This document shows positions 17,256 through 25,974 of a stretch of DNA of 64,000 nt, in pieces (positions within the stretch are counted from its first letter, which is position 1; each line of letters opens with the position of its first letter). The notes under the pieces were generated by a model. The model had not been told where the DNA came from. It saw nothing but the letters and a program-made list of their open reading frames with translations, and did no database searches. The stretch lies in assembly GCF_000346485.2 (NCBI RefSeq), contig NZ_KQ976354.1, positions 5,307,805 to 5,371,804 of the forward strand. Direction: 5' to 3'. Position numbers and translations under genes: made by a program. Source of the stretch: Scytonema hofmannii PCC 7110 (lineage in GTDB: Bacteria > Cyanobacteriota > Cyanobacteriia > Cyanobacteriales > Nostocaceae).

Positions 17256-17759
17256 AGTTTTATATCGCTATTACTCCACTCCTTCCATCTAACTCACTCC
17301 TGCCTATGGTTGCTCAGTATCTAAAGACAGAATTAACAGTGACCAGTGACCAGTAAGCAGTGACCAGTGACCAGTGACCAGTAAGCAGTGACCAGTGACA
17401 AAGATTACATCGATCTGTATCGTTCTTGACAGAAAATTTTAGAGCGTTAAGTAAATAATTGTTACATTAATTATTAAATGAGTCGTCAAAGTGCATTGTG
17501 ACCGGGTTTGGCAACTATTGGAAAAAAGTACAGGGGCTAATCTCAGTCGTGAAACATTAAATTGGGTATGTGTACCTTTTGGTAGTGTTGTCAAGTATAT
17601 TAAATATTTATTAATATAAGAGTAATTTAATGTCAGGAGTCAGTACCCAAAAAATTTAGCATTCGTCCAAGCGTCACACCAAGAAATGCCCAAAATGCCC
17701 CACATCAACTGGTGCATCTTCTTAAGCATCAAATTTTTTACCAATGGAACAGAAAATTT
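17256..17759. other. Intergenic region with STRR
   Basis: 504 bp. It holds the heptameric array at 17337 and one short frame (GTG 17491 to 17619, 42 residues, reading DRVWQLLEKSTGANLSRET) that looks protein-like but has no clear start signal or family. Otherwise AT-rich. Confidence 0.5.
17337..17397. repeat. AGTGACC/AGTAAGC heptameric array
   Basis: About eight units, mostly CAGTGAC with two CAGTAAG variants, upstream of uvsE. Confidence 0.9.
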
Positions 17760-17978
17760 ATGAATAATCAGCAACCATCAAAAGCCAATCAATTTGTTGG
17801 AAATTTTAAGAATGGGATTTGGCTATTTGGTATCTCGTCTTGGCTCTTTGGAATTACCGATCGCAGTATTGCATCGTTTTCGGATGGATATTTATCTGCC
17901 TTGGATTTAACGCAACTATTTACTGCTGCTACCTTCTTTGTCGCTTGGCTATTTCTCAAACCGATTTCTAAGGCATAA
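17760..17978 (+). CDS. Small two-helix membrane protein
   Basis: 72 residues from the ATG at 17760 (MNNQQPSKANQF); a longer frame begins 16 codons earlier but its added residues look random. Two hydrophobic segments (GIWLFGISSWLFGI and LFTAATFFVAWLFLKP) flank a polar loop with Ser and Asp. No family recognised. It ends 143 bp before the ribbon-helix-helix-like gene. Confidence 0.5.
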   Translation: MNNQQPSKANQFVGNFKNGIWLFGISSWLFGITDRSIASFSDGYLSALDLTQLFTAATFFVAWLFLKPISKA

Positions 17979-18085
17979 TGAAGAGCATAAATTTTAAAAA
18001 TCCTCATAAATGTAACACCACAAAAATGTCTTGATTGGCGTTTGCCATATTTGAGCGTTGACATTTAACGAAAGTTAGTTCAATA

Positions 18086-18109
18086 TAATATCTAGTATAC
18101 TAGATATTA
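18086..18109. promoter_or_regulatory. 24-bp perfect palindrome, candidate operator
   Basis: TAATATCTAGTATACTAGATATTA (18086-18109) is fully self-complementary: half-site TAATATCTAGTA. It ends 11 bp before the ATG of the small gene that follows, where an autorepressor would bind. No loop and no T-run, so it is not a terminator. Confidence reflects the exact symmetry and position. Confidence 0.55.
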
Positions 18110-18120
18110 GAAAAATAACT

Positions 18121-18294
18121 ATGCCTACGCAAAAATTCCAACCTAAAGAAGGCGAAGCTTACGACAAAAGTCCAGTTCAATTCAAAGTCAAGAAAGGAGT
18201 CAGAGAAAAACTGAAAACCATACCGAATTGGCAGGATATTCTCAGAACGTTTGTCGATGATCTGATCTCAGACGCCCCCAAAAATGACCCATGA
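18121..18294 (+). CDS. Small ribbon-helix-helix-like protein
   Basis: 57 residues, MPTQKFQPKEGEAYDKSP then a basic strand VQFKVKKG and two short helices VREKLKTIP and NWQDILRTFVDDLI. The strand-helix-helix layout and size fit ribbon-helix-helix DNA-binding proteins and antitoxins. It sits right behind a 24-bp perfect palindrome. No toxin gene follows: the next gene, 40 bp on, is convergent. So it may be an orphan repressor or an antitoxin whose toxin is lost. No family match from memory; the fold is inferred. Confidence 0.5.
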   Translation: MPTQKFQPKEGEAYDKSPVQFKVKKGVREKLKTIPNWQDILRTFVDDLISDAPKNDP

Positions 18295-18333
18295 TGGGTA
18301 AAGGTGGGTAAGGATTTGGGGAAATTTCCTACC

Positions 18334-20205
18334 CTACTTGATTGCGTCAATAATTTCGTCAAAGCGAAAGTCCTTTGTCAGTTGTTGAAGAGTATCGAGC
18401 AGAGTTGTGTGTTCTTTTGGAATTTCAGCTATCAACTGGAAAACACGTTCATCACTACCTCCAGAGGCTGCTTCATACAGCTGTTGTATCCATTTATCGG
18501 GCATCACAGCTAAATCTTGTTTGATTGTGTTGGTAGAGAGTTTTTGTGATGTTCGACCAATAGGCGCACAATCAAAGTAGATATAGTTTATATCTAAATG
18601 TTGGGCAAGTTTATCAAAAATTTCTTCCTCTTGAAATGGCTTGCGGATGAAATTATCACATCCAGCTGATAAAGACAGCGATCGCTCATCATTAAATGTA
18701 GTCGCTGTCAGAGCAATAATGACAGTGGCTTGCCCCAAAGGGGTAGCTTTGATGTGTTGAGTTGCTTCATAACCGTTCATGATAGGCATTTGCATATCCA
18801 TAAAAATCAGGTGCGGTTCCCAACTTTCCCATACCTCTATCCCTTGTTGACCGTTTTCGGCTTCCCGTACCTCAAAACCCAAAGGTTTTAGGAGTGCTAG
18901 TAGAAGTTGACGATGTTCCCAATTGTCATCCACAATTAGCAATCGATAAACAGGTTTATTAGGGGTAATGCTCTTCACCCGCTTGTGGAATAATTCAGTT
19001 TGTACCTGTGTTATTTGCGGCACTTCAACTTGAATATGGAAAGCAAATACACTTCCCTCTCCCACAACACTCCTAACAGTCATCTCGCCACCCATAAGAT
19101 TCACGAAAAAGCGGCTGATAGGTAGTCCCAATCCCGTGCCTTCTGCTGTTTTTCTGCCAATGGAAGTCTGTTCAAACGCTTCAAACAGTAAGTTCATTTC
19201 TACAGGATCGATACCGGGACCAGTGTCTGTAACTTCAAAATGAAGGTAATAGGGAGTTGGGAATGGGGAATTGGGAGTAGGAGAAGATTCCCCACTCACC
19301 ACTCCCCACTCACGACTCCCCAGTCTTACACGTAACGTTACACTACCACTTTCTGTAAACTTGATGGCATTACTGAGCAAGTTCAGTAGAATTTGGCGCA
19401 ATTTGCTTTCATCCGTACTAATGTACTGTGGTACTGATGATGCACAATCAAAAGTTAATGTCAGTTGCTTGGATGCAGCTTTGAGGTGCAGCATTTCTTC
19501 TAAGTTATCGATGAGGCGATAGAGATCGAAAGAACTAATGCTGAGCTTAACTCTCCCTGCTTCAATTTTCGACATCTCTAAAACATCATTGATTAATTCC
19601 AGCAAGTGTTGACCGCTACGATTAATAATATTGATATACTCCCTATACTCTGGAGAGAAAGAGGTATCTCGGTGCATGATTTGGGTAAAACCCAATATAC
19701 TGTTGAGAGGGGTGCGTAGTTCGTGACTCATAGAAGCCAAAAACCGACTTTTGGCACGATTCGCCGCCTCAGCAGTTTCTTTAGCTTTTTGCAATTCCAC
19801 TTCCACCCGTTGGCGTTCCGCTATTTCATTTTTCACTCCCTCAAATTGAGCAGCGCTAGGAATTGCCAAAACTTGTGGCACTAGTTGGACTAGCATAACA
19901 GCCGTGTACAGGGAAACCAGGGCTGTAATTGCTTTAGTGAAGCCAGATAACCAGTAGTTGGGATGCCAAAGTGTCCAAATTTCAAAAATGTGGGTTGTAC
20001 CACATAAAACAATAAAAGCTCCAAACAAGAGGAAAATCCAGTTGTAAGGAATGTCGCGCCTCTTTTCAACAATGTAAGTTAACGTGAAAGGGATAGAGTA
20101 ATAAGCTATTGCAGTCAGAGCATCTGAAATAATGTGCAATCCCACTAACTCTGGCTGCCAAAGATAGCAGTGTCCGTGGGGAATAAAAATTGACGCAAGT
20201 ACCAT
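18334..20205 (-). CDS. Ethylene-receptor-like hybrid histidine kinase (HK2)
   Basis: 623 residues. The N-terminal three membrane helices (about 20-115) match the ethylene-binding domain of ETR1: HIISDALTAIAYYSIP and GAFIVLCGTTHIFEIW. The copper ligands Cys68 and His72 and the key Asp28 and Tyr35 are all present at a constant +3 offset to ETR1 Cys65/His69/Asp25/Tyr32. Then a short coiled coil without GAF, HisKA (SHELRTPLN, His161), HATPase (DTGPGI, GTGLGL), a receiver (Asp470 in FMDMQMP) and a helical end like that of the kinase at 8738. Repeat DNA adds a Ser/Pro/Thr loop at 19252-19322. Likely senses ethylene or a similar small molecule at the membrane. Confidence 0.92.
   Translation of the reverse strand: MVLASIFIPHGHCYLWQPELVGLHIISDALTAIAYYSIPFTLTYIVEKRRDIPYNWIFLLFGAFIVLCGTTHIFEIWTLWHPNYWLSGFTKAITALVSLYTAVMLVQLVPQVLAIPSAAQFEGVKNEIAERQRVEVELQKAKETAEAANRAKSRFLASMSHELRTPLNSILGFTQIMHRDTSFSPEYREYINIINRSGQHLLELINDVLEMSKIEAGRVKLSISSFDLYRLIDNLEEMLHLKAASKQLTLTFDCASSVPQYISTDESKLRQILLNLLSNAIKFTESGSVTLRVRLGSREWGVVSGESSPTPNSPFPTPYYLHFEVTDTGPGIDPVEMNLLFEAFEQTSIGRKTAEGTGLGLPISRFFVNLMGGEMTVRSVVGEGSVFAFHIQVEVPQITQVQTELFHKRVKSITPNKPVYRLLIVDDNWEHRQLLLALLKPLGFEVREAENGQQGIEVWESWEPHLIFMDMQMPIMNGYEATQHIKATPLGQATVIIALTATTFNDERSLSLSAGCDNFIRKPFQEEEIFDKLAQHLDINYIYFDCAPIGRTSQKLSTNTIKQDLAVMPDKWIQQLYEAASGGSDERVFQLIAEIPKEHTTLLDTLQQLTKDFRFDEIIDAIK
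19252..19322. repeat. In-frame insertion of 'GGGGAGTGG/CCCCACTC' repeat in HK2
   Basis: GGGAGTTGGGAATGGGG and CCCCACTCACCACTCCCC units form an inverted pair within the HATPase coding region, between VTLRV and FEVTDTG. It encodes a Gly/Ser then Pro/Thr-rich loop. Confidence 0.75.
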
Positions 20206-20277
20206 AGCAATAATTTTTCAACAATTGTTATCAGTAATCTTAAGAAATCATTAATCTCTTTAAATGAGTTTGACATC

Positions 20278-20299
20278 TCCCCCGGTGAAACACGGGGGA
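20278..20299. other. Subterminal hairpin of the IS605 element (tnpB side)
   Basis: A 7-bp perfect stem TCCCCCG/CGGGGGA with an 8-nt loop lies immediately behind the tnpB stop. Such hairpins are what the single-strand transposase TnpA recognises, and the TnpB guide RNA normally ends here. Confidence 0.65.
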
Positions 20300-20301
20300 T
20301 T

Positions 20302-21690
20302 CTACATGGATGTTGCTCCGTGGTCTAAAGACACACAAAGCCCCGTTGTGCGAAATGTTTTCTTTAGATCGCGGAATAAGTCATACCGATGCGGCAGTGT
20401 CAAAACTGCACTACCCAGCTTGACTAGACTTACGCCTAGCTGTCTGGCTACTTTTGCGAGGATATTAGCGGCTCCATTGCAATCCGCGTTGACAAGTACT
20501 CCGTTTTTGGTTTTGTAAGTTCCTCGTGTAATACGAGTTCCAGACGTTTTATATCCTTCGGGTTTTTCACCAAATTTCGGTAATAAATCGCCATCCAAAA
20601 ACGATGCGCGGGAAGTGTACGCCTCTTCCGTAACAGTCAAAACAATCCCGTATTCTGGACAAAGTTGTTTAAGACGTTCAATAAGTCTACCAGTTGGAAT
20701 TACCACAAAATTTTGGTTCCCACGTTTTCCCATGTCGGAACCATTTTTCTGTCCTTCATTCCAACCAATAACAAGGTTGCCAACACGATCGAGTTGACAG
20801 CGATTAACAATGAATCTTGCTGCTTTATTGATGGCATCTCGCATCTGGTTATTACGTTTGCGCTGCACTCTGTCAAGATTGGAGTCCCAATAAAAATCAG
20901 ACTTACCCTGCTTGTATTTGGCGACTAGGCGACAATAACCTTGATTCATTGATTTCAGCTTGCGACCATCAATAATTAGACTTCTACCCAATGTCGAAAC
21001 ACCTGTTAACCAATTAGTTCCACCGTGGTCAAACGACCAAGCTTGTGTGTAATCAAGATTTGGATTAAGTTCAATTGGTTCTTTTCCATCATCAATAACC
21101 CAATCAATCCACAATTCCCCGTAATATGGGCGAATTGTCACTTCTTTTACCCAATCCAAATCAATAAAATCAGGTAGATGTAATTTGATTTCAGTTAACA
21201 TCTGTGGCTTGGTTTCTTTGCTGATTGATGGGTAAAAATTACCATCTCTATAATTGAGTGCTTGACGTGGGAATGTGACTGCCGCCAATCCCCCTTTCTT
21301 TCGATATTTGGGTAAAGAAGGTTTGTCAACCTCTCCTTTGTAATATGCATTGACCAGTCCATTGTAAGAAGCAATGGACTCACCCACAGATTTCAGCGTT
21401 TGCTGAGATGCTTGTGCAGCAAGAGCCTTGTAATGCGGATTATCCTTAAGAACTTTGTCAAGTTCTGGATAAGTCGTAAAACATTTGTACGTCTTCCAAC
21501 CATGGCGCAATTCATCACCACGCCAGTAGGTTGTAAAAGCGCTGCCAGACTCTTCCAGTCTTACGTAATGAGCTTGCTTTGTGTGATAAATTGCACAATT
21601 AATCAAACTGTTGGCGTGTTCGCATTGATCAATCCAAAATGCCTGTTCAATGTCTGTAAATCTTGCTTTGACTGGAATTGTTCTATACAA
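20302..21690 (-). CDS. tnpB: TnpB-type RNA-guided nuclease of an IS605 element, zinc finger absent
   Basis: 462 residues, TTG start supported by AGGAGGT 10 bp upstream. RuvC residues are in order: Asp221 (SFDHGGTNW), Glu312 (IGWNEGQKNG) and Asp403 (VNADCNGAAN). Between the last two, where canonical TnpB has paired CxxC, the protein reads TSRASFLDGD and GEKPEGYKTSG with no cysteines, so the zinc finger is missing; this is seen in a distinct cyanobacterial TnpB branch. The C-terminus after VLTLPHRYD is ragged and runs towards the element end. TnpB is a guide-RNA-directed DNA nuclease that helps retain the element. Its tnpA partner here is a dead fragment, so the nuclease may depend on TnpA in trans. 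Confidence 0.88.
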   Translation of the reverse strand: MYRTIPVKARFTDIEQAFWIDQCEHANSLINCAIYHTKQAHYVRLEESGSAFTTYWRGDELRHGWKTYKCFTTYPELDKVLKDNPHYKALAAQASQQTLKSVGESIASYNGLVNAYYKGEVDKPSLPKYRKKGGLAAVTFPRQALNYRDGNFYPSISKETKPQMLTEIKLHLPDFIDLDWVKEVTIRPYYGELWIDWVIDDGKEPIELNPNLDYTQAWSFDHGGTNWLTGVSTLGRSLIIDGRKLKSMNQGYCRLVAKYKQGKSDFYWDSNLDRVQRKRNNQMRDAINKAARFIVNRCQLDRVGNLVIGWNEGQKNGSDMGKRGNQNFVVIPTGRLIERLKQLCPEYGIVLTVTEEAYTSRASFLDGDLLPKFGEKPEGYKTSGTRITRGTYKTKNGVLVNADCNGAANILAKVARQLGVSLVKLGSAVLTLPHRYDLFRDLKKTFRTTGLCVSLDHGATSM

Positions 21691-21779
21691 CTTGTCATTA
21701 CCTCCTGTTGTTTATTATATTAGTTACTACATACTACGTCATGAGGGTCTTACACGTAGAAAAAGGGAATCCTTCCAAG

Positions 21780-21987
21780 GCTTACAATCTCAACTACAGC
21801 ATAGATGAAGCTCCATCACAGATTGCGCTCCGAGCTGAAAGGTAGGGCATCACATCACCTGAGAAAAGAATTTCCAGACTTGAAAAAACTACCTGCTTTG
21901 TGGACTCCGACCTACTTTGTAGCATCAACCGGGAAGGTAGGTACTGAGGTAGTTAAAAAGTATATTGAAAACCAAAAAGGAAAATAA
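21780..21987 (+). pseudogene. tnpA: IS200/IS605 TnpA (Y1 HUH transposase), C-terminal fragment
   Basis: From 21805 the frame reads LRSELKGRASHHLRKEFP then LWTPTYFVASTGKVGTEV and KKYIENQKGK, the end of Y1 transposases; the catalytic tyrosine is in the missing-or-shifted neighbourhood of TPTYFVAS. Just upstream another frame reads DEAPSQIALR, matching the segment that precedes it, so there is a frameshift. The HUH motif and the first two thirds of the gene are gone. Non-functional. Confidence 0.8.
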
Positions 21988-22026
21988 GAGATACACCGGG
22001 TTAAAACCCGTCGAGTCGCGTTTCAT

Positions 22027-22047
22027 CCCCTCGCTAAAGCGTAGGGG
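22027..22047. other. Subterminal hairpin of the IS605 element (tnpA side)
   Basis: CCCCTCGCT and AGCGTAGGGG pair with one bulged T. A smaller hairpin CGGGTTAAAACCCG lies 25 bp inside it, before the tnpA fragment's end. Confidence 0.6.
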
Positions 22048-22334
22048 TTCTCACGCTCCCGCGCTACTTTGATAGTAAATCTCTCGTTAAAATGACATCA
22101 AGTACTACCTTTTACCAAGTTCAACCCAGAGAAACGCCAAAAAATTAGATTGATTTAACAAATTTCACGAAATTTCCCATGCGGCAGGGTAGTTTATTAA
22201 TATTGAAGTTGGCATAATAAACTGCGTACACCAGGACGAGGGCATGAAAATTTCTTACCCCTACTCCCGTACAGACTAAGCATGGCTAGTCTCTACAACT
22301 CCCTACTCCCCACTCCCTATTTAGTTGAGGTAAA

Positions 22335-24071
22335 ATGAGGCACGAAAAACTATCTCCAGGACTGCTGATAGCATTTGAAGATTATCAACGGGAAGGACAA
22401 GAAGCTTTAACTCCACAGATACGAACGCTGAGCATCGTTCCCCCCAGAAACACCCTCAAGCCAACCCGCAGCGTGGTTTTTCTTTACTGTGACGAACAAG
22501 CAGATTTAAGCTCTCTATCAGAATACGGCATTGAAGTCAACCAAAATAGAGGAAGTGTTCGCACCGCTTTTTTACCTATAGATAGTTTAGATGCGCTATC
22601 TGAAGAGCCTGCCATCCAACGCATTAAGCCCTCACGCAAACTTAAACTGCGGATGGATATTGCCAAGAACGCTGTACGAGTGCCAGAGTTTATTAAGAAA
22701 AACAGCAATCTCACTGGTAAGGGAGTTATTATTGGTGTGATAGACACTGGGATCGATCCAAAACACCCTGCTTTTGAAGGGCGTATTTTACGGATTTGGG
22801 ACCAGGTATTGTCTGGACCTGGAGTTGCTGAAGGTAAATATGGGGCGGAGTTAACTGGTTCGCTGCTAACCGTTTCTCAAGATACCAACGGTCATGGAAC
22901 TCACGTTGCTGGTATCGCCGCCGGTAATGATGTTACCTATGGAGGGATAGCGCCACAGGCTGAATTAGTGATTGTGAGAAGCGATTTAGATGAAGGTCAC
23001 ATTGCTGATGGGATTCGATACATTTTCCGAGTCGCCCAGGAAATGGGGCGTCCGGCAGTTATTAATTTAAGCCTGGGTGGGCATTATGATGCTCATGATG
23101 GCACTGATTCATTATCAAAAATTATTGATACTGAAAGCGGTCCTGGGCGAATTGTTTGTTGTGCAGCAGGCAATGAAGGGAACGACAACATTCACGGTCA
23201 AGCGATCGTACCTGCAGGTAAAAAGCACACCATGCGCTTTAACGTTCCATTCAATCAGACAAACATAGCACTATTAACTGGTTGGTACTCCAGCGCGGGT
23301 CAATTAGAGGTTTCCGTGCGTAGCCCCAATGGTTTTGTGACTCCTTTCCAATCCATTATTACTGAAGGCAATTACACCCAAGAACACACTCTTAAAGATG
23401 CACGGGTACAAATAGCGACACCGGGACCAGATCCATTTAACGGTGACTACAATATAGTCGTACAAATTCGGGGTTCCGGCAAAGGCAATTTTAGTCAGCC
23501 CGTACCGGGAGGTAATTGGCAGTTACGATTGCATAACACTTCAGCCAAAGATGTGCGGGTAGACGTTTGGACTTTGGATGGTTCGGTGTTGTTTACGGGC
23601 AGCAGTGTTGCAGATTCTGTAAAAATTGGTTCTCCTGGTTGCGCTAGTAGTGCAATTACAATAGCTTCCTATACAACCAAAGCCAATTATATTGATATTG
23701 ATAACCAATTACAAGAAATGGGCTTTTATTTAAATGATATTTCTGATTTTAGCAGTGAAGGACCACTGCGGAATGATGCCCAAAAACCTGATATTGCTGC
23801 ACCCGGAGCAATGATTGTTTCTGCCCTTTCTTCCAGTGCTAACTGCGATCGCACTAGCATAATTAACACCAAGTTTGTAGCAATGATGGGTACAAGTATG
23901 GCAGCGCCCTTTGTCACTGGTATTGTGGCACTGCTTTTACAACGTGACCCTCACCTAGACCCAACTGCCATTAAAGATATATTGCGAAAAAATAGCTCAA
24001 TTCCAGGGAAACCTGCTGGAACCTTTGATAACAAATGGGGCTTTGGATTGATTAACGTAGAAAATCTTTAA
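22335..24071 (+). CDS. Subtilisin-like serine protease (S8 family)
   Basis: 578 residues. Catalytic triad in order: Asp137 (VIDTGID), His187 (NGHGTHVAG) and Ser521 (GTSMAAPF); the oxyanion Asn is in CAAGNEGN. Residues 45-115 look like an I9-type propeptide (VVFLYCDEQADLSSL ... LDALSEEPAIQRIKPS). Between His and Ser there is a long beta-rich insert (about 290-430), as in the C5a-peptidase/cyanobacterial S8 group. No signal peptide is seen, so the enzyme is either cytoplasmic or exported by a leaderless route. A separate propeptide-like protein follows 88 bp downstream. Confidence 0.93.
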   Translation: MRHEKLSPGLLIAFEDYQREGQEALTPQIRTLSIVPPRNTLKPTRSVVFLYCDEQADLSSLSEYGIEVNQNRGSVRTAFLPIDSLDALSEEPAIQRIKPSRKLKLRMDIAKNAVRVPEFIKKNSNLTGKGVIIGVIDTGIDPKHPAFEGRILRIWDQVLSGPGVAEGKYGAELTGSLLTVSQDTNGHGTHVAGIAAGNDVTYGGIAPQAELVIVRSDLDEGHIADGIRYIFRVAQEMGRPAVINLSLGGHYDAHDGTDSLSKIIDTESGPGRIVCCAAGNEGNDNIHGQAIVPAGKKHTMRFNVPFNQTNIALLTGWYSSAGQLEVSVRSPNGFVTPFQSIITEGNYTQEHTLKDARVQIATPGPDPFNGDYNIVVQIRGSGKGNFSQPVPGGNWQLRLHNTSAKDVRVDVWTLDGSVLFTGSSVADSVKIGSPGCASSAITIASYTTKANYIDIDNQLQEMGFYLNDISDFSSEGPLRNDAQKPDIAAPGAMIVSALSSSANCDRTSIINTKFVAMMGTSMAAPFVTGIVALLLQRDPHLDPTAIKDILRKNSSIPGKPAGTFDNKWGFGLINVENL

Positions 24072-24159
24072 TTTTTGTACGGCGAATGGTAGAAACAACT
24101 ACCATCAAAGTCTGATAGCTTGGAATCAGCAAAGTTTTTAGTTTAAGGGTGAGGTCGTT

Positions 24160-24462
24160 ATGGATTATCAAAAGTTAGATACCGCCCTGACAATGAGGCT
24201 TAACGAAGTTGAAGACCCACAAAAGCAAAGTCTGAACGTCTTCATTCACACAAATGCAGCCGCAGACGCTGCTGATGCATCTGATATGTTAAAAAACTTG
24301 GGCGTACCCGATGCGGCTTCAGGAAAAGATGTATTTACAGCCAACTTATCCCCAAATGCTATTTCCCAGTTGTCGGAACAGCCTTGGGTACAGTACATAA
24401 AGCTGTCCCAGAACCTGAATTTGTTGAATCAAAAAACTCCAGGTGGTATTAGATTAGCCTAG
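24160..24462 (+). CDS. Stand-alone I9/propeptide-like protein next to the S8 protease
   Basis: 100 residues. The layout is strand LNVFIHTNA, a helix AADASDMLKNLGV, strand DVFTANLSPNAISQLSEQ, then WVQYIKLSQNLNLLN: the beta-alpha-beta-beta-alpha-beta pattern and the 'P.A...L...P.V.YI..' ending of subtilisin prodomains (I9). It resembles residues 45-110 of the protease upstream. Its placement right behind the protease in the same direction suggests an intramolecular-chaperone-like or inhibitor role in trans. This is inferred from pattern, not from a known family name. Confidence 0.6.
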   Translation: MDYQKLDTALTMRLNEVEDPQKQSLNVFIHTNAAADAADASDMLKNLGVPDAASGKDVFTANLSPNAISQLSEQPWVQYIKLSQNLNLLNQKTPGGIRLA

Positions 24463-24615
24463 CCGCCAGTCCCTGGTTTTTAACCTCTAACAAAAGAAAT
24501 AGTTCATAATTCTGTCAGAAGCAATACAACAATCTACCTTCACCCCCTTATCAGCTGCTACAGACAGTCCTAAACTGAAGATGTGAGTTGAAGGCAGTCG
24601 TCGGGAGAAATTAGC

Positions 24616-25905
24616 GTGAAAAGTGTTTTAGCTATCATTCTTGGGGGGGGTGCAGGTACCCGCCTTTATCCTCTGACTAAGTTACGTGCAAAACCAGCTG
24701 TACCTGTTGCAGGGAAATATCGACTCATCGATATCCCTGTTAGTAATTGTATAAACTCCGAGATCTTCAAAATTTACGTTCTGACACAATTCAACTCAGC
24801 TTCTTTGAACCGTCATATTGCCCGTACTTACAACTTTGCTGGCTTTAATGAAGGTTTTGTGGAAGTTCTAGCCGCACAGCAAACACCCGAAAACCTCAGC
24901 TGGTTCCAAGGTACAGCTGATGCAGTTCGGCAATACCTGTGGTTGATGGAAGAATGGGACGTAGAAGACTATCTCATCCTTTCTGGAGATCACTTGTATC
25001 GGATGGATTACCGTCAATTTGTTCAGCGTCACAGAGACACGGGAGCTGATATTACATTGTCGGTGCTACCCATTGATGACCGTCGCGCTTCTGATTTTGG
25101 TTTGGTTAAAATTGATGAATCCGGTAGGATCGTCAACTTTAGCGAAAAACCCAAAGGCGAAGCCAAAGCTGAAATGCGTGTTGATACAACTGTGCTGGGG
25201 TTGACTCCAGAACAAGCTCAAGAACAGCCCTATATTGCTTCAATGGGCATTTATGTTTTTAAAAAAGATGCTTTGATTAAATTGTTGAAAGAGTCCTCAG
25301 AAAGGACAGATTTTGGAAAAGAAATTATTCCAGCCGCAGCTATCGACCATAACATTCAAGCTTATTTATTTGAGGGTTACTGGGAAGATATTGGAACTAT
25401 TGAAGCATTCTACCATGCCAATTTGGCCCTGACTCAGCAACCCATGCCACCCTTTAGTTTCTACGACGAACACGCGCCAATTTATACTCGTGCTCGTTAC
25501 TTACCACCCACTAAAATGTTAGACTGCCAAGTGGTAGAATCCATGATTGGTGAGGGATGTATTCTCAAGAGTTGCCGAATTGAACACTCGGTTTTGGGTG
25601 TGCGCTCGCGTATTGAGGCTGGGTGTGTGATTCAAGATACCCTGATTATGGGAGCTGATTTTTATCAACCTTTTGCCGAACGCCAATCAGATTGCGAACG
25701 AATTCCAGTTCCTGTGGGAATAGGTCCTAATACGACAATTCGTCGTGCCATTATTGATAAAAATGCTCGGATTGGTTGCGATGTTCATATCGTCAACAAG
25801 GATAATGTCCAAGAATCTGAGAAAGAAAGTCAAGGCTTTTACATTCGTAGCGGTATCACTGTAGTGCTGAAGAATGCCGTTATTCCTGATGGAACAGTGA
25901 TTTAA
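24616..25905 (+). CDS. glgC: Glucose-1-phosphate adenylyltransferase
   Basis: 429 residues, the usual cyanobacterial length, GTG start with GGAG upstream (GTCGGGAGAAATTAGC). [33 protein letters not shown] is split here: nucleotide-binding loop [11 protein letters not shown], then [12 protein letters not shown]; the catalytic aspartate is in [10 protein letters not shown], Glc-1-P binding in FSEKPKG, and the C-terminal left-handed beta-helix has regulatory lysine-rich ends (INKDN). It makes ADP-glucose from ATP and glucose-1-phosphate for glycogen, allosterically controlled by 3-PGA and phosphate. Followed closely by a P-loop kinase gene, with a hairpin-forming repeat between. Confidence 0.97.
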   Translation: MKSVLAIILGGGAGTRLYPLTKLRAKPAVPVAGKYRLIDIPVSNCINSEIFKIYVLTQFNSASLNRHIARTYNFAGFNEGFVEVLAAQQTPENLSWFQGTADAVRQYLWLMEEWDVEDYLILSGDHLYRMDYRQFVQRHRDTGADITLSVLPIDDRRASDFGLVKIDESGRIVNFSEKPKGEAKAEMRVDTTVLGLTPEQAQEQPYIASMGIYVFKKDALIKLLKESSERTDFGKEIIPAAAIDHNIQAYLFEGYWEDIGTIEAFYHANLALTQQPMPPFSFYDEHAPIYTRARYLPPTKMLDCQVVESMIGEGCILKSCRIEHSVLGVRSRIEAGCVIQDTLIMGADFYQPFAERQSDCERIPVPVGIGPNTTIRRAIIDKNARIGCDVHIVNKDNVQESEKESQGFYIRSGITVVLKNAVIPDGTVI

Positions 25906-25973
25906 AATTTTGGATTTTAGATTTTAGATTTTGGATTAGAATCTAAAATCCAAAATCCAAAATCTAAAATTTC
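25906..25973. repeat. Inverted ATTTTGGATTTTAG repeat
   Basis: Tandem TTTTGGATTTTAGA units followed by their complement (TCTAAAATCCAAAA) make an A/T-rich hairpin between glgC and the kinase gene. It could attenuate read-through. The same motif occurs as a tandem array at 38566. Confidence 0.75.
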
Positions 25974-25974
25974 T

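Larger units (their letters stand above)
20270..22065. mobile_element. IS200/IS605-type element, tnpB intact and tnpA dead
   Basis: The element has divergent tnpA (rightward fragment) and tnpB (leftward). It is bounded by hairpins: TCCCCCG-gtgaaaca-CGGGGGA at 20278-20299 near the tnpB end, and CCCCTCGCT-aa-AGCGTAGGGG at 22027-22047 past the tnpA end. Exact ends are estimates, because IS605 elements have no target duplication. Confidence 0.8.

Noticed and set aside
17491-17619. 42-residue frame, DRVWQLLEKSTGANLSRET
   Set aside because: Protein-like but with no start signal, family or context; kept only as a remark in the intergenic entry.
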